From the NCBI RefSeq assembly GCF_017311415.1, contig NZ_JAEKIS010000024.1:1-54313 (forward strand): DNA of 54,313 bases, given 5' to 3'. Positions 33,427 to 41,168 of the stretch are shown here, in pieces. Source of the stretch: Salipiger abyssi (GTDB taxonomy: Bacteria > Pseudomonadota > Alphaproteobacteria > Rhodobacterales > Rhodobacteraceae). Below the pieces are notes generated by a model. The model worked only from the letters and a program-made list of their open reading frames with translations. It was not told the origin of the DNA and did not search any database. Position numbers and translations under genes: made by a program. How positions within the stretch are numbered: position 1 is the stretch's first letter; each line of letters begins with the position of its first letter.

Positions 33427-34764
33427 ATGCAGAGCGAAAAAGAAACGTACCGCGAAAATTCCATCAGTCTGGGCGGAGCCGTTGCGATGGGGACAGGCGT
33501 GATGATCGGCGCTGGAATCTTTGCGTTGACGGGGCAAATCGCGCAGCTCGCCGGCCCGCTTTTCCCGCTTGCATTCATCGCCGGCGCGGTCGTCACAAGC
33601 TTCAGCGCCTACAGCTACATCAGGATGTCGAACAAATGGCCGTCCTCGGGTGGCATCGCCATGATCCTGCAGAAATGCTATGGCCCCGGAGCCATCGCGG
33701 GCGGGGCCGCACTGCTGATGGCGCTCAGCATGGTGATCGCGGAAAGCCTCGTCGCGCGAACCTTCGCCACCTATGTCCTGCGCCCTTTCGATATCGAAGG
33801 TGGCCCATTGGTCCCCGCTCTGGCTGTGGCCGTGATCGTTTTCGCCTTTTTGGTGAACATGGCCGGAAACCGCTCGGTCGGGCTGTTCTCGTTGATCATG
33901 GCCGCGATCAAGATCGGAGGCATAGCTCTGTTTGGCATCGCGGCCCTGTGGTCCAGTGGTTTTGCGTTCGCCGCGGCGTCCGAGACCTCACAATCCTACG
34001 GGCTCACGGGGTTCATCGCCTCTACGGCGCTGGCCATCCTTGCGTTCAAGGGATTCACCACGATCACCAACAGCGGAGCCGAGATCACTGAACCAAATCG
34101 CAATGTTGGCCGAGCGATCATGTTCTCTATCGGAATCTGCGTCGTCGTCTACCTGTTGGTCGCCTACGGGGTCGGTTCGAGTCTCACGATCGAGGAGATC
34201 ATCTCAGCGCGTGACTATTCGCTGGCACAAGCGGCGCAGCCCGCCCTTGGACAAACCGGCTTCATACTCACGGTGATCCTGGCCGCTGTCGCAACGGCGT
34301 CCGGCGTTCTGGCCAGCGTCTTCGCGGTGTCGCGTATGCTGGCGATGCTGACCGACATGGAAATGATCCCGCACAGCCACTTCGGTATGCCAGGTCCCAT
34401 CCAACGCCACACCCTGGTCTATACTGTCGTCATCGCCGCGACGTTGGCCGTGCTCTTTGATTTAGGCCGGATCGCATCCCTCGGTGCTTTCTTTTACCTC
34501 GTCATGGACATGATCATACATTGGGGCGTGTTCCGCTATCGTCGAGCAGACGTCGGCGCCTTCGGTATCGTGCTTTTGACTGCCCTGGCGCTCGATGCGA
34601 TAGTACTGGCAGCTTTCACCGTGATGAAGCTTCAAAGCGACCCGATGATCGTTCTCTACGCCGCTGTCGGGATGATCGCTGTGTTCGCCTTCGAGCGCGT
34701 TTACTTGTCGCAATGGGTGGCACCGCAAGTCGCCCCCGCCCCCGCCCACGCCCACGGTGATTAG
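33427..34764 (+). CDS. APC-family amino-acid permease-like transporter
   Basis: 445 residues with about twelve TM helices. The first helix carries GTGVMIGAGIFALTGQ, the unwound G-(S/T)-G-I-GAGIF substrate and sodium-site motif of the APC superfamily. The C-terminus ends in a His-containing tail (PAHAHGD). AGGGGG precedes the ATG. It follows the ATPase at 31033 by 48 bases and may be co-transcribed. Why a metal island carries it is unclear; import of a metal-binding amino acid is one idea. Confidence 0.88.
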   Translation: MQSEKETYRENSISLGGAVAMGTGVMIGAGIFALTGQIAQLAGPLFPLAFIAGAVVTSFSAYSYIRMSNKWPSSGGIAMILQKCYGPGAIAGGAALLMALSMVIAESLVARTFATYVLRPFDIEGGPLVPALAVAVIVFAFLVNMAGNRSVGLFSLIMAAIKIGGIALFGIAALWSSGFAFAAASETSQSYGLTGFIASTALAILAFKGFTTITNSGAEITEPNRNVGRAIMFSIGICVVVYLLVAYGVGSSLTIEEIISARDYSLAQAAQPALGQTGFILTVILAAVATASGVLASVFAVSRMLAMLTDMEMIPHSHFGMPGPIQRHTLVYTVVIAATLAVLFDLGRIASLGAFFYLVMDMIIHWGVFRYRRADVGAFGIVLLTALALDAIVLAAFTVMKLQSDPMIVLYAAVGMIAVFAFERVYLSQWVAPQVAPAPAHAHGD

Positions 34765-34771
34765 CCTGCCA

Positions 34772-35416
34772 TCACCTGGCCTGAAGAGATGCGATGCCTT
34801 GTGCGCCGATCGTGATCAGCCCGACCGACAAGGCAAACGCAGCCAGGGCAAGCAGCATCACGCCCGTGTTCATGGGCAAGCGACGTACAACCGGTCCAAG
34901 AAATTCCGACCGCCCGAAAGCCGAGACGTAGAGCGGCAACGCGCTTATCATAGTCGCATAGAGGTAAACGCCGGAGATGTTCTCGAAAAACGCCGAACGC
35001 GCAAGAGTCGGGGATACAACCGCCAAAGCGGTTGAACGATTGCCGCCGAATGACCCGAACCAGTCGGCAGATAGAACGTATATCAGCACGTGGAGACCTG
35101 GAAAGAGAAGGGCTCTGAGCAAGACATCGACCAGCACGAAAAACGCCGTGTCTCTTGAGCCCGCCTTTGGTTGCTTTGTCATAGCGAAAAGGAAAAAACT
35201 GACATAGTTGACGGCAAAAACCACGGGCAAACCGTTGGTCGCAACCTGCCTTAGTAAGCGCATGAGTGCCGGTCCGCCGGCAGCAAGAGCCGGAGCAAAG
35301 CCCGGAGCCAGTAAGACGTAGAACAACAGGACCGGCAGTAATGCAGCGAAGCTGAACAGCAGGACATTTCTAACAAACTGAGCCGCGGGCATACTGATAG
35401 AGAAAAATCTATCCAT
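34772..35416 (-). CDS. Hypothetical polytopic membrane protein
   Basis: 214 residues from ATG 35416; a GTG at 35443 is possible but has no ribosome site. Six hydrophobic segments are visible (for example FSFAALLPVLLFYVLL, VVFAVNYVSFFLFAM and VMLLALAAFALSVGLITIG). No motif ties it to a family I know. It stands alone, convergent with the permease and divergent from the IS5 remnant and ccdA. Function unknown. Confidence 0.55.
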   Translation of the reverse strand: MDRFFSISMPAAQFVRNVLLFSFAALLPVLLFYVLLAPGFAPALAAGGPALMRLLRQVATNGLPVVFAVNYVSFFLFAMTKQPKAGSRDTAFFVLVDVLLRALLFPGLHVLIYVLSADWFGSFGGNRSTALAVVSPTLARSAFFENISGVYLYATMISALPLYVSAFGRSEFLGPVVRRLPMNTGVMLLALAAFALSVGLITIGAQGIASLQAR

Positions 35417-35457
35417 TGAAATAGCCTGCCATGTGGGCACCACTAGGTCGATGATAC

Positions 35458-35645
35458 GGGGCGTTGTTGTACAAGTCTGACGCCTCAGGATTCCCTTCGC
35501 GAACCCATGCTGTTAGCCGCATTCCATGAGCAACCCATCTCCCGCCCGCTATCGTACGACCAACTGGTCCAGCTACAACGCATCGCTGCGCAAGCGGGGG
35601 TCCCTGCTGATCTGGGTCGACGAAGACATCACTTGGCGCGCGCCC
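35458..35645 (+). mobile_element. Truncated IS5-family element, left end and transposase start
   Basis: GGGGCGTTGTTGTACAAG at 35458 resembles the left terminal repeat of IS1031/IS5-type elements. ATG 35526 starts MSNPSPARYRTTNW, continuing SSYNASLRKRGSLLIWVDED and ITWRA, the canonical N-terminus of these transposases. About 38 residues on, homology stops and ccdA sequence begins in another frame. The right part of the element is missing. The right junction is estimated. Confidence 0.75.
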
Positions 35646-36355
35646 TCACCGCCGCCCTCCTAGCCGGCACGATATCATTTCTGTCCCCCTGCGTGCTACC
35701 TCTTGTGCCAGGTTATGTCTCCTACGTAACCGGGCGCACAGCCGCTGAGGGCGGGGTGGTCGGCGCTTCGCCGTCGCGCGCGGTCTGGCTGAGCCTGTGT
35801 TTTGTCCTCGGCTTCTCCACCATCTTCATGGGACTTGGCGCATCCGCGACTGCAATGGGTCAGGCCCTGCTTCGGTGGCGGTATGAACTCAACCTCGTTG
35901 GGGGCGGCATCATCATTTTCTTCGGGCTCTTCATGATAGGAGCCGCGCGTGTTTCGGTCATGGAACGCGACTTCCGATTCAATCTCAACATCCCCGGGGG
36001 CCAACCCGCTGCGTCCTATGTCCTCGGTCTTGCCTTCGGTTTCGGCTGGACTCCGTGCATCGGCCCGATCCTCGGCGCGATCCTGACAGCCAGTGCGGCG
36101 AGTGCCACGATGGGCGAAGGTATCATGCTGCTTGCCGTCTATTCCGCCGGCCTTGGAATACCGTTTCTGATCGTGGCCGGATTCACCGACCAGATCGCGG
36201 GACGGTTGCGGGCCATCGGCCGGGTTGGCCGCCGCCTCCACCAGCTTGCGGGCATAGTGATGATCTTGATGGGGCTGGCGATGATGACAGGGCAGTTGAG
36301 CGCGCTGTCATACTGGATGCTCGACGTATTTCCGGTTCTGGGACGGATCGGATAG
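35507..36355 (+). CDS. ccdA: CcdA-type cytochrome c biogenesis/thiol-electron carrier, chimeric 5' end
   Basis: The CcdA core runs from about codon 44: LTAALLAGTISFLSPCVLPLV, then GWTPCIGPILGA, the two membrane cysteines that move electrons from thioredoxin to periplasmic CcmG. Six TM helices and normal C-terminus. The first 40 or so codons, from ATG 35507, are out-of-frame IS5 transposase DNA, so the native start is lost. A TTG at 35633 would give a 240-residue protein of usual length. Whether translation starts at 35507 or 35633 cannot be told from sequence. Function likely supports CcmG and other periplasmic thiol proteins. Confidence 0.85.
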   Translation: MLLAAFHEQPISRPLSYDQLVQLQRIAAQAGVPADLGRRRHHLARALTAALLAGTISFLSPCVLPLVPGYVSYVTGRTAAEGGVVGASPSRAVWLSLCFVLGFSTIFMGLGASATAMGQALLRWRYELNLVGGGIIIFFGLFMIGAARVSVMERDFRFNLNIPGGQPAASYVLGLAFGFGWTPCIGPILGAILTASAASATMGEGIMLLAVYSAGLGIPFLIVAGFTDQIAGRLRAIGRVGRRLHQLAGIVMILMGLAMMTGQLSALSYWMLDVFPVLGRIG

Positions 36356-36395
36356 CTCCATTAGTAGCAGCGTCTATTGATAACAGAAAATTTTC

Positions 36396-36426
36396 TTGAA
36401 CCTCTAGTAGCTTTAGGAGTTAAGCC
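36396..36426 (+). promoter_or_regulatory. Divalent-metal MerR-type promoter of the fourth YkuD gene
   Basis: TTGAAC-N19-TAAGCC, spacer CTCTAGTAGCTTTAGGAGT. It belongs to the TTGAAS family shared with the boxes at 37664, 48693 and 49975, distinct from the TTGACC boxes of the copper genes. Confidence 0.7.
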
Positions 36427-36548
36427 ACCGACAAAGAACGGCACCATGGAGCAAGTTGCCAATAACGCCTCACTCCTTCCCGGGCGAACAACACTGCGTT
36501 CGGGGTAAGGTTCGGTTTGCCGTCCAATGCGTGAACGGAGCAATCTAT

Positions 36549-37214
36549 ATGCTGACAAGACGACATTTCATCCAGACGACCACCGCGCTGTTTTCGGCAT
36601 CGATATCCAGCCCGCTCCTTGCAGACACGTGGCCTACCGATGCGCAGAAGGCAGCTTGGGACGCACAGGTTACACCTCCCGGCTACGACCCGGCCACGTC
36701 CAACCCTTGGGGCCTTCACCCTCGCTTCCTGCCACAGCGGGTCCTCGCGAAGGACGGACTTGTACCCGGTGATATCCATGTCGATGCTGTTGCGCGCTAT
36801 CTCTACCACATCGAAGAAGGCGGCACGGCGATGCGCTATGGCGTGGCGATCGCGCGCGGTAAACTTTACGAACCGGGCACCTATACGATCAAGCGCAAGG
36901 TCAGGTGGCCGCATTGGCAGCCGACACAAAACATGATCGACCGCGACCCAGAGCTTTACGCCGATATCGCTGACGGTATGGAACCCGGACCTGAAAACGC
37001 GCTCGGATCGCGAGCCCTCTATCTCTTCGTCGGCGACCGAGACACCTATCTAAGGATTCACGGGACACCGTATCCAAGAAGCATTGGCGGCCGTGCGAGT
37101 TCCGGCTGCGTCCGAATGGTCATGGCACACATCAATGATCTCTATCCCAACGTCGAGATTGGCTCGACGGCATTCCTGTACTCGGCGGAAGACAGCGTCA
37201 CCCCGAGAAGTTGA
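36549..37214 (+). CDS. YkuD-family L,D-transpeptidase, Tat-exported
   Basis: 221 residues from ATG 36549. Tat signal LTRRHFIQTTT to LLA; NPWGLHPRFLPQRVL; core with RIHGTP and SSGCVRM; ends YSAEDSVTPRS. Paralogue of the 27096 product, equal in length and highly similar. Its promoter is the divalent-metal MerR type, while the 27096 copy sits behind dsbB. The two copies therefore may serve different metal signals. Leader of about 120 bases. Confidence 0.9.
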   Translation: MLTRRHFIQTTTALFSASISSPLLADTWPTDAQKAAWDAQVTPPGYDPATSNPWGLHPRFLPQRVLAKDGLVPGDIHVDAVARYLYHIEEGGTAMRYGVAIARGKLYEPGTYTIKRKVRWPHWQPTQNMIDRDPELYADIADGMEPGPENALGSRALYLFVGDRDTYLRIHGTPYPRSIGGRASSGCVRMVMAHINDLYPNVEIGSTAFLYSAEDSVTPRS

Positions 37215-37261
37215 CTGGCGCATCATGTGTTACGCGTGGGCTTGACGCATCTATGGGCTGA

Positions 37262-37534
37262 TCAGGACTGGCGCGAAGTGCAGATGGGGTTGCCACCTGC
37301 CGAGCGTAGCGGAACCAAGGTGTTTTCCACCGGACCGCTGTGTTCATACCAATAACAGCCATCCTCGGGACGAAGCCGCGCCGTGGTGAGATCCTGACCA
37401 GGCGCAGCAAGGGCAATGACGGCCTCGGGAACACTTCCCACTTCGTTGCGAGCGCCGCCGTCGTCCAGCGTTGGCACCGCGCAGCCAGCAAGCACCAATG
37501 TCGCTGCGATAATCGGCGCGTTTCGTTTCTGCAT
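37262..37534 (-). CDS. Small hypothetical lipoprotein
   Basis: 90 residues from ATG 37534, which has GAGG at five bases; longer frames lack a signal. Lipobox VLAGC at about residue 18. Mature part of about 73 residues with the stretch RLRPEDGCYWYEHSGPVENTL and a C-terminal cysteine (PICTSRQS); the two cysteines could form a disulfide. Divergent from the Zn/Cd/Pb ATPase. No family recognised. Confidence 0.7.
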   Translation of the reverse strand: MQKRNAPIIAATLVLAGCAVPTLDDGGARNEVGSVPEAVIALAAPGQDLTTARLRPEDGCYWYEHSGPVENTLVPLRSAGGNPICTSRQS

Positions 37535-37663
37535 GTCTACCTCACTCATTCTGATCGCTTCGTACCGGCAAGCGTTGCTCCAACCGCGTCGTTTCAAGGG
37601 GGCGGCTAGCTTCAAGCCTCCGCAGGGCGCCTTTCTTGCTGGACGAATATCCACTTGTTGCCC

Positions 37664-37694
37664 TTGAAGCTCTAGTTACTGTAGGGGCTATGTC
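37664..37694 (+). promoter_or_regulatory. Divalent-metal MerR-type promoter of the Zn/Cd/Pb ATPase
   Basis: TTGAAG-N19-TATGTC with spacer CTCTAGTTACTGTAGGGGC, whose dyad CTCTAGTTACTGTAGGG is the best member of this box family. Start codon 33 bases after the -10. Confidence 0.78.
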
Positions 37695-37726
37695 AATGTG
37701 GAATCAATGAATCCTGAGGTCAATCC

Positions 37727-40081
37727 ATGTCTTCCGACGGCAACCGCAACGATCACGGCCATCCGGGTGATCAAGAGCATTCTGACCCAAGAGGCAACTC
37801 CTGTTGCGACGCCAGCAAGGACGTCGCGTCCACGGCGCCAGCGCCGTCTGGCGGAAGGAGCTTTCAGGTCTCCGGGCTCGATTGCGCCGAAGAGGTGGCG
37901 ATCCTGAACCGGGTTGTCGGGCCGAAAGTGGGCGGAACCGAACACCTGGCATTCGACGTGATCAACGGGCGAATGACCATCCTCGATAGCGCCGAGAGGA
38001 TACCAGACGACGAAGTCACGCAGTTGGTCGCAACGACCGGCATGAGCGCCAAGCCATGGGATGCCGACAACGCAGCAGAGGACCAGGCGGCGCATCTGGC
38101 ACGTCAGAAGCGCTTTACCTCGTTGAGCGGCGGCTTCTGGGCGGCGGGATTCCTTTTTCACATTGTCGAGACCGGCATGGGCGGCGCGCTCGGGCTCTTT
38201 GCGGGCCATGGCGAGGTGCCTATGCCTATGGTGGAAGCAGGGATCTTCGCCGTCGCGATTCTTTTTGGCGTCTGGCTTGTCGCGCCCAAGGCCTGGTCTT
38301 CGGCGCGGAGGCTTAGCCCCGACATGAACCTGCTCATGGTGGTGGCCGTCGCGGGCGCCATCGGCCTCGGCGAGTTTTTTGAGGCCGCGACGGTCGCCTT
38401 CTTCTTCTCGCTTTCGCTTTATCTTGAGAGCTGGAGCGTGGGGCGGGCGCGTAATGCGGTTTCCGCGCTCCTCGATCTGGCGCCGCCAACGGCGCGGGTT
38501 CTTTACGACGACGGATCTGAATCCGACGTTCCGGCCGCGGCCGTGGCAGTCAATGCAAGGTTTATCGTGCGCGGCGGCGACCGGATCCCCCTCGACGGTG
38601 AGGTCGTGGACGGGGCAGGGGCCGTCGATCAGGCCCCAATTACTGGGGAAAGCGCGCTAGTGCCCAAGGAACCAGGCGACGAGGTCTATGCCGGCACGAT
38701 CAACGGCGAGGGCACACTGACGGTGCGGGCGACGAAGGCCGCCTCGGACACGGTGCTCGCGAAAATCATTCGCATGGTGGGCGATGCCCATGCCCGCCGC
38801 GCGCCGGTCGAACAGTGGGTGGCCAAGTTCGCGCGCATCTACACACCCATCGTGATGGCTTTGGCGATCGCCATCGCGCTGGTGCCGCCACTGCTGCTCG
38901 GCGGCGCCTGGGACTACTGGTTCTACAATGCTCTGGTCCTTCTGGTCATCGCATGTCCTTGCGCGCTGGTCATTTCTACGCCGGTCTCCATCGTGGCAGC
39001 GCTGACCGCGTCGGCACGGGCGGGGGTGCTCATCAAGGGCGGCGCCTATGTCGAGGCGCCGGGGCGGACCACGGCACTGGCGATGGACAAGACCGGGACG
39101 ATCACCATGGGCGAGCCTGAGGTGGCGGCGGTTCACCCACTGGTCGGCGTTTCCGCACGCGATCTCATGGCGCTGGCAGCAAGCCTGGAGGCGCGGTCTT
39201 CACACCCGCTGGCACGCGCCATCCTCTCGCGCGCCGAAGCCGATGGTGTTTCCGTGTCTGCCGCAGAGGACACCCGTACCGTGCCCGGGCGCGGTCTGGA
39301 AGGACGCGCCGACGGGCGCGCTATCTGGCTCGGCTCGGATCGCTTCGCCGAAGAGAAGGGGTTCGGCAATGCCATTCCGGCGGATCTGCGGGATCGGATC
39401 GAAGGGGCAGGGAGCACCCTCGTTGCCGTGGGTGACGAGACCGGCGTGACCGGCGTACTGGAGCTTCGCGACCGCATCCGCCCAGATGCAAAGGGGATCG
39501 TTGCGCGTCTGCATGCGCAGGGTGTGAAGACCATTGTGATGTTGACGGGCGACAACGAACGCACCGCGCGCGCGGTGGCAGCCGAAGTCGGCATCGACGA
39601 GGTGCGCGCCGAACTTTTGCCAGAAGACAAGGTGACGGCCATTGAGGAACTCGTCGAAAGCCACGACATGGTGGCGATGATCGGCGACGGTGTGAATGAC
39701 GCACCGGCCATGGCGCGGGCGCATTATGCCATCGCCATGGGCGCTGTCGGATCGGATGCCGCGATCGAGACGGCCGACATCGCGCTGATGACCGACGACA
39801 TCGGCAAGGTACCCTGGCTTATCGGCCATTCGCGCCGTGCCATGACGATCATCCACCAGAATATCGGCATATCGCTGGCGACCAAGGCGCTGTTCGTCGG
39901 GCTGACCGCGTTCGGTATGGCCTCAATGTGGGGCGCCATTGCTGCGGATGTAGGCGTGTCTCTGCTGGTGGTCGCCAACGCACTTCGGCTCCTGAACGGC
40001 CATCAGGTTGAGGCCGGGCCTTCAGGCGGAGAACCGGTGGGCGAGCAGATGGCGAAAGGAGCACTGGCGCACGGTCATTGA
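37727..40081 (+). CDS. zntA: Zn/Cd/Pb-exporting P1B-type ATPase (ZntA/CadA)
   Basis: 784 residues. N-terminus has a His/Asp stretch (NDHGHPGDQEH) and SCCD, then one HMA domain with SGLDC53AEEV, the D-C variant of ZntA/CadA rather than the CxxC of copper pumps. Pump core: C410PC in IACPCALVIS, phosphorylated D454, TGDN and [11 protein letters not shown]1B-2 class, exporting Zn2+, Cd2+ and Pb2+. Driven by a TTGAAG MerR-type promoter that matches the divalent-type regulator at 48834. Its last bases overlap the convergent small-protein gene. Confidence 0.94.
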   Translation: MSSDGNRNDHGHPGDQEHSDPRGNSCCDASKDVASTAPAPSGGRSFQVSGLDCAEEVAILNRVVGPKVGGTEHLAFDVINGRMTILDSAERIPDDEVTQLVATTGMSAKPWDADNAAEDQAAHLARQKRFTSLSGGFWAAGFLFHIVETGMGGALGLFAGHGEVPMPMVEAGIFAVAILFGVWLVAPKAWSSARRLSPDMNLLMVVAVAGAIGLGEFFEAATVAFFFSLSLYLESWSVGRARNAVSALLDLAPPTARVLYDDGSESDVPAAAVAVNARFIVRGGDRIPLDGEVVDGAGAVDQAPITGESALVPKEPGDEVYAGTINGEGTLTVRATKAASDTVLAKIIRMVGDAHARRAPVEQWVAKFARIYTPIVMALAIAIALVPPLLLGGAWDYWFYNALVLLVIACPCALVISTPVSIVAALTASARAGVLIKGGAYVEAPGRTTALAMDKTGTITMGEPEVAAVHPLVGVSARDLMALAASLEARSSHPLARAILSRAEADGVSVSAAEDTRTVPGRGLEGRADGRAIWLGSDRFAEEKGFGNAIPADLRDRIEGAGSTLVAVGDETGVTGVLELRDRIRPDAKGIVARLHAQGVKTIVMLTGDNERTARAVAAEVGIDEVRAELLPEDKVTAIEELVESHDMVAMIGDGVNDAPAMARAHYAIAMGAVGSDAAIETADIALMTDDIGKVPWLIGHSRRAMTIIHQNIGISLATKALFVGLTAFGMASMWGAIAADVGVSLLVVANALRLLNGHQVEAGPSGGEPVGEQMAKGALAHGH

Positions 40082-40350
40082 TCCGGCGGTTTCGGTAGCT
40101 CGATATCGCTTTTGCGGTCCAGCCACGCCAGCGCCCCGACAGAGAATTCCGAACCCCGGTAGGGTTCCGTCCAGGCGGTCTCGATGTCGTCCCAGGGCAG
40201 AGGCTCGAGATTTCCAAGAAAGAGCGTCAGACGGTAGGCCGCTGCCTCGGGAAGCCAAGGCGCCTCCTTGGCCGGCGTCGCGGCGACAGGTCCGGACAGG
40301 AGGAGCGCACTTGCGAGTGTGGCGAGCAGCACTCTCATAATATTTCGCAT
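40075..40350 (-). CDS. Small hypothetical exported protein, candidate MntR target
   Basis: 91 residues from ATG 40350; GGAGG lies eight bases upstream. Signal peptide MRNIMRVLLATLASALL to PVAA, and a short mature part rich in acidic and aromatic residues (PWDDIETAWTEPYRGSEF). No known domain. Its promoter region contains the palindrome at 40372-40391, which also faces mntR. It is likely manganese-responsive by position only. Seven-base overlap with the 3' end of the ATPase gene. Confidence 0.65.
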   Translation of the reverse strand: MRNIMRVLLATLASALLLSGPVAATPAKEAPWLPEAAAYRLTLFLGNLEPLPWDDIETAWTEPYRGSEFSVGALAWLDRKSDIELPKPPDQ

Positions 40351-40371
40351 CACCACGGCCTCCAAAGTAAA

Positions 40372-40391
40372 AAGTTAGACATGGCTAACTT
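40372..40391. promoter_or_regulatory. MntR-type palindromic operator
   Basis: AAGTTAGACATGGCTAACTT, a near-perfect 20-base palindrome (one mismatched pair) in the divergent region between the small exported protein and mntR. It resembles alphaproteobacterial MntR boxes with GTTAG/CTAAC arms. Probable site of autoregulation. Confidence 0.7.
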
Positions 40392-40447
40392 ATCTACCCG
40401 AAGCAAACAAGTTGTCAATCCCGCTGTTTCGCTGCAAAGTCCCGAGT

Positions 40448-40906
40448 ATGACAAAGCTACAATCACAAGGGCGTGAGCCATTCGAAGCGGTCGACCGGGC
40501 TCCCGAGGCGCAGGCCGATGGCTTTGCGACCGTGCGTCAGGCACATGAAAGCGAGATGGCGGAGGATTACGTCGAACTGATCGCGGAACTGATCGAGACG
40601 CGCGGGGAGGCCAGACCGGTCGAGATCGCCGAGCGGCTTGGCGTGAAGCCGCCGACCGTGACCAAGAACATCTCGCGGCTCAAGGCTGCTGGTCTGGTCC
40701 GGCGGGAGCCATACCGCGCGATATTCCTCACCGATGCCGGGCAGGACCTCGCGGAGATCTGTCGACGCCGCCACAGGGTCGTCGTCGCCTTTCTTCTGAG
40801 CCTGGGAATCGACGAAGAGACCGCGGAACGCGATGCGGAAGGGATCGAGCATCACGTCAGCGGGACGACATTGGAGGCGTTCGAGCGACGGCTCAATCAG
40901 AAATGA
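40448..40906 (+). CDS. mntR: DtxR/MntR-family manganese regulator
   Basis: 152 residues from ATG 40448. N-terminal winged helix (about 35-95; EIAERLGVKPPTVTKNISRLKAAGLV), then the dimerisation and metal-binding region (about 100-150) with RRRHRVVVAFLLSLGI and GIEHHVSGTTLEAF, containing the His and Glu positions of MntR-type sensors. No SH3-like third domain, so MntR class rather than DtxR/IdeR. It represses Mn uptake in Mn-replete cells; the nearest candidate transporter is the ZIP protein at 43996-43214. Confidence 0.9.
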   Translation: MTKLQSQGREPFEAVDRAPEAQADGFATVRQAHESEMAEDYVELIAELIETRGEARPVEIAERLGVKPPTVTKNISRLKAAGLVRREPYRAIFLTDAGQDLAEICRRRHRVVVAFLLSLGIDEETAERDAEGIEHHVSGTTLEAFERRLNQK

Positions 40907-41000
40907 GCTCGCCTAGATGCACATTCGCGCGATTCTCTATCGGGACCTCGAGCTATCAGGTCTTCAAGCCGCTGACACGTTTGCGCAATTTCGAAGCTCG

Positions 41001-41168
41001 CTAGCCGAGAACCCGCGACAGCACGATGGTTGCAAACAGGGCGACAAGTCCGAAGGCGATCGCAGACGCTACCGCATATTGGAGGATATCCAGGTGATTC
41101 CCCCTCCTCCGTCGTGCCAGATAGCCACCCCAGATCGCGCCTCCGATAGCGCTCACGATCACAAGCAT
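41001..41168 (-). CDS. Very small membrane protein at the end of the lspA-lnt operon
   Basis: 55 residues: TM helix (about 1-18, MLVIVSAIGGAIWGGYLA), basic patch RRRRGN, second TM (about 32-52). GGAGG seven bases before the ATG and a one-base overlap with the lnt stop support it as a real coupled gene. No family recognised. Position suggests a role with the lipoprotein enzymes or ZIP transporter. Confidence 0.65.
   Translation of the reverse strand: MLVIVSAIGGAIWGGYLARRRRGNHLDILQYAVASAIAFGLVALFATIVLSRVLG

Noticed and set aside
34756-34776. GGTGAT/ATCACC inverted repeat between the permease and the convergent membrane protein gene
   Set aside because: Only six pairs, no T-run and mostly within the two coding ends; not strong enough to call a terminator.
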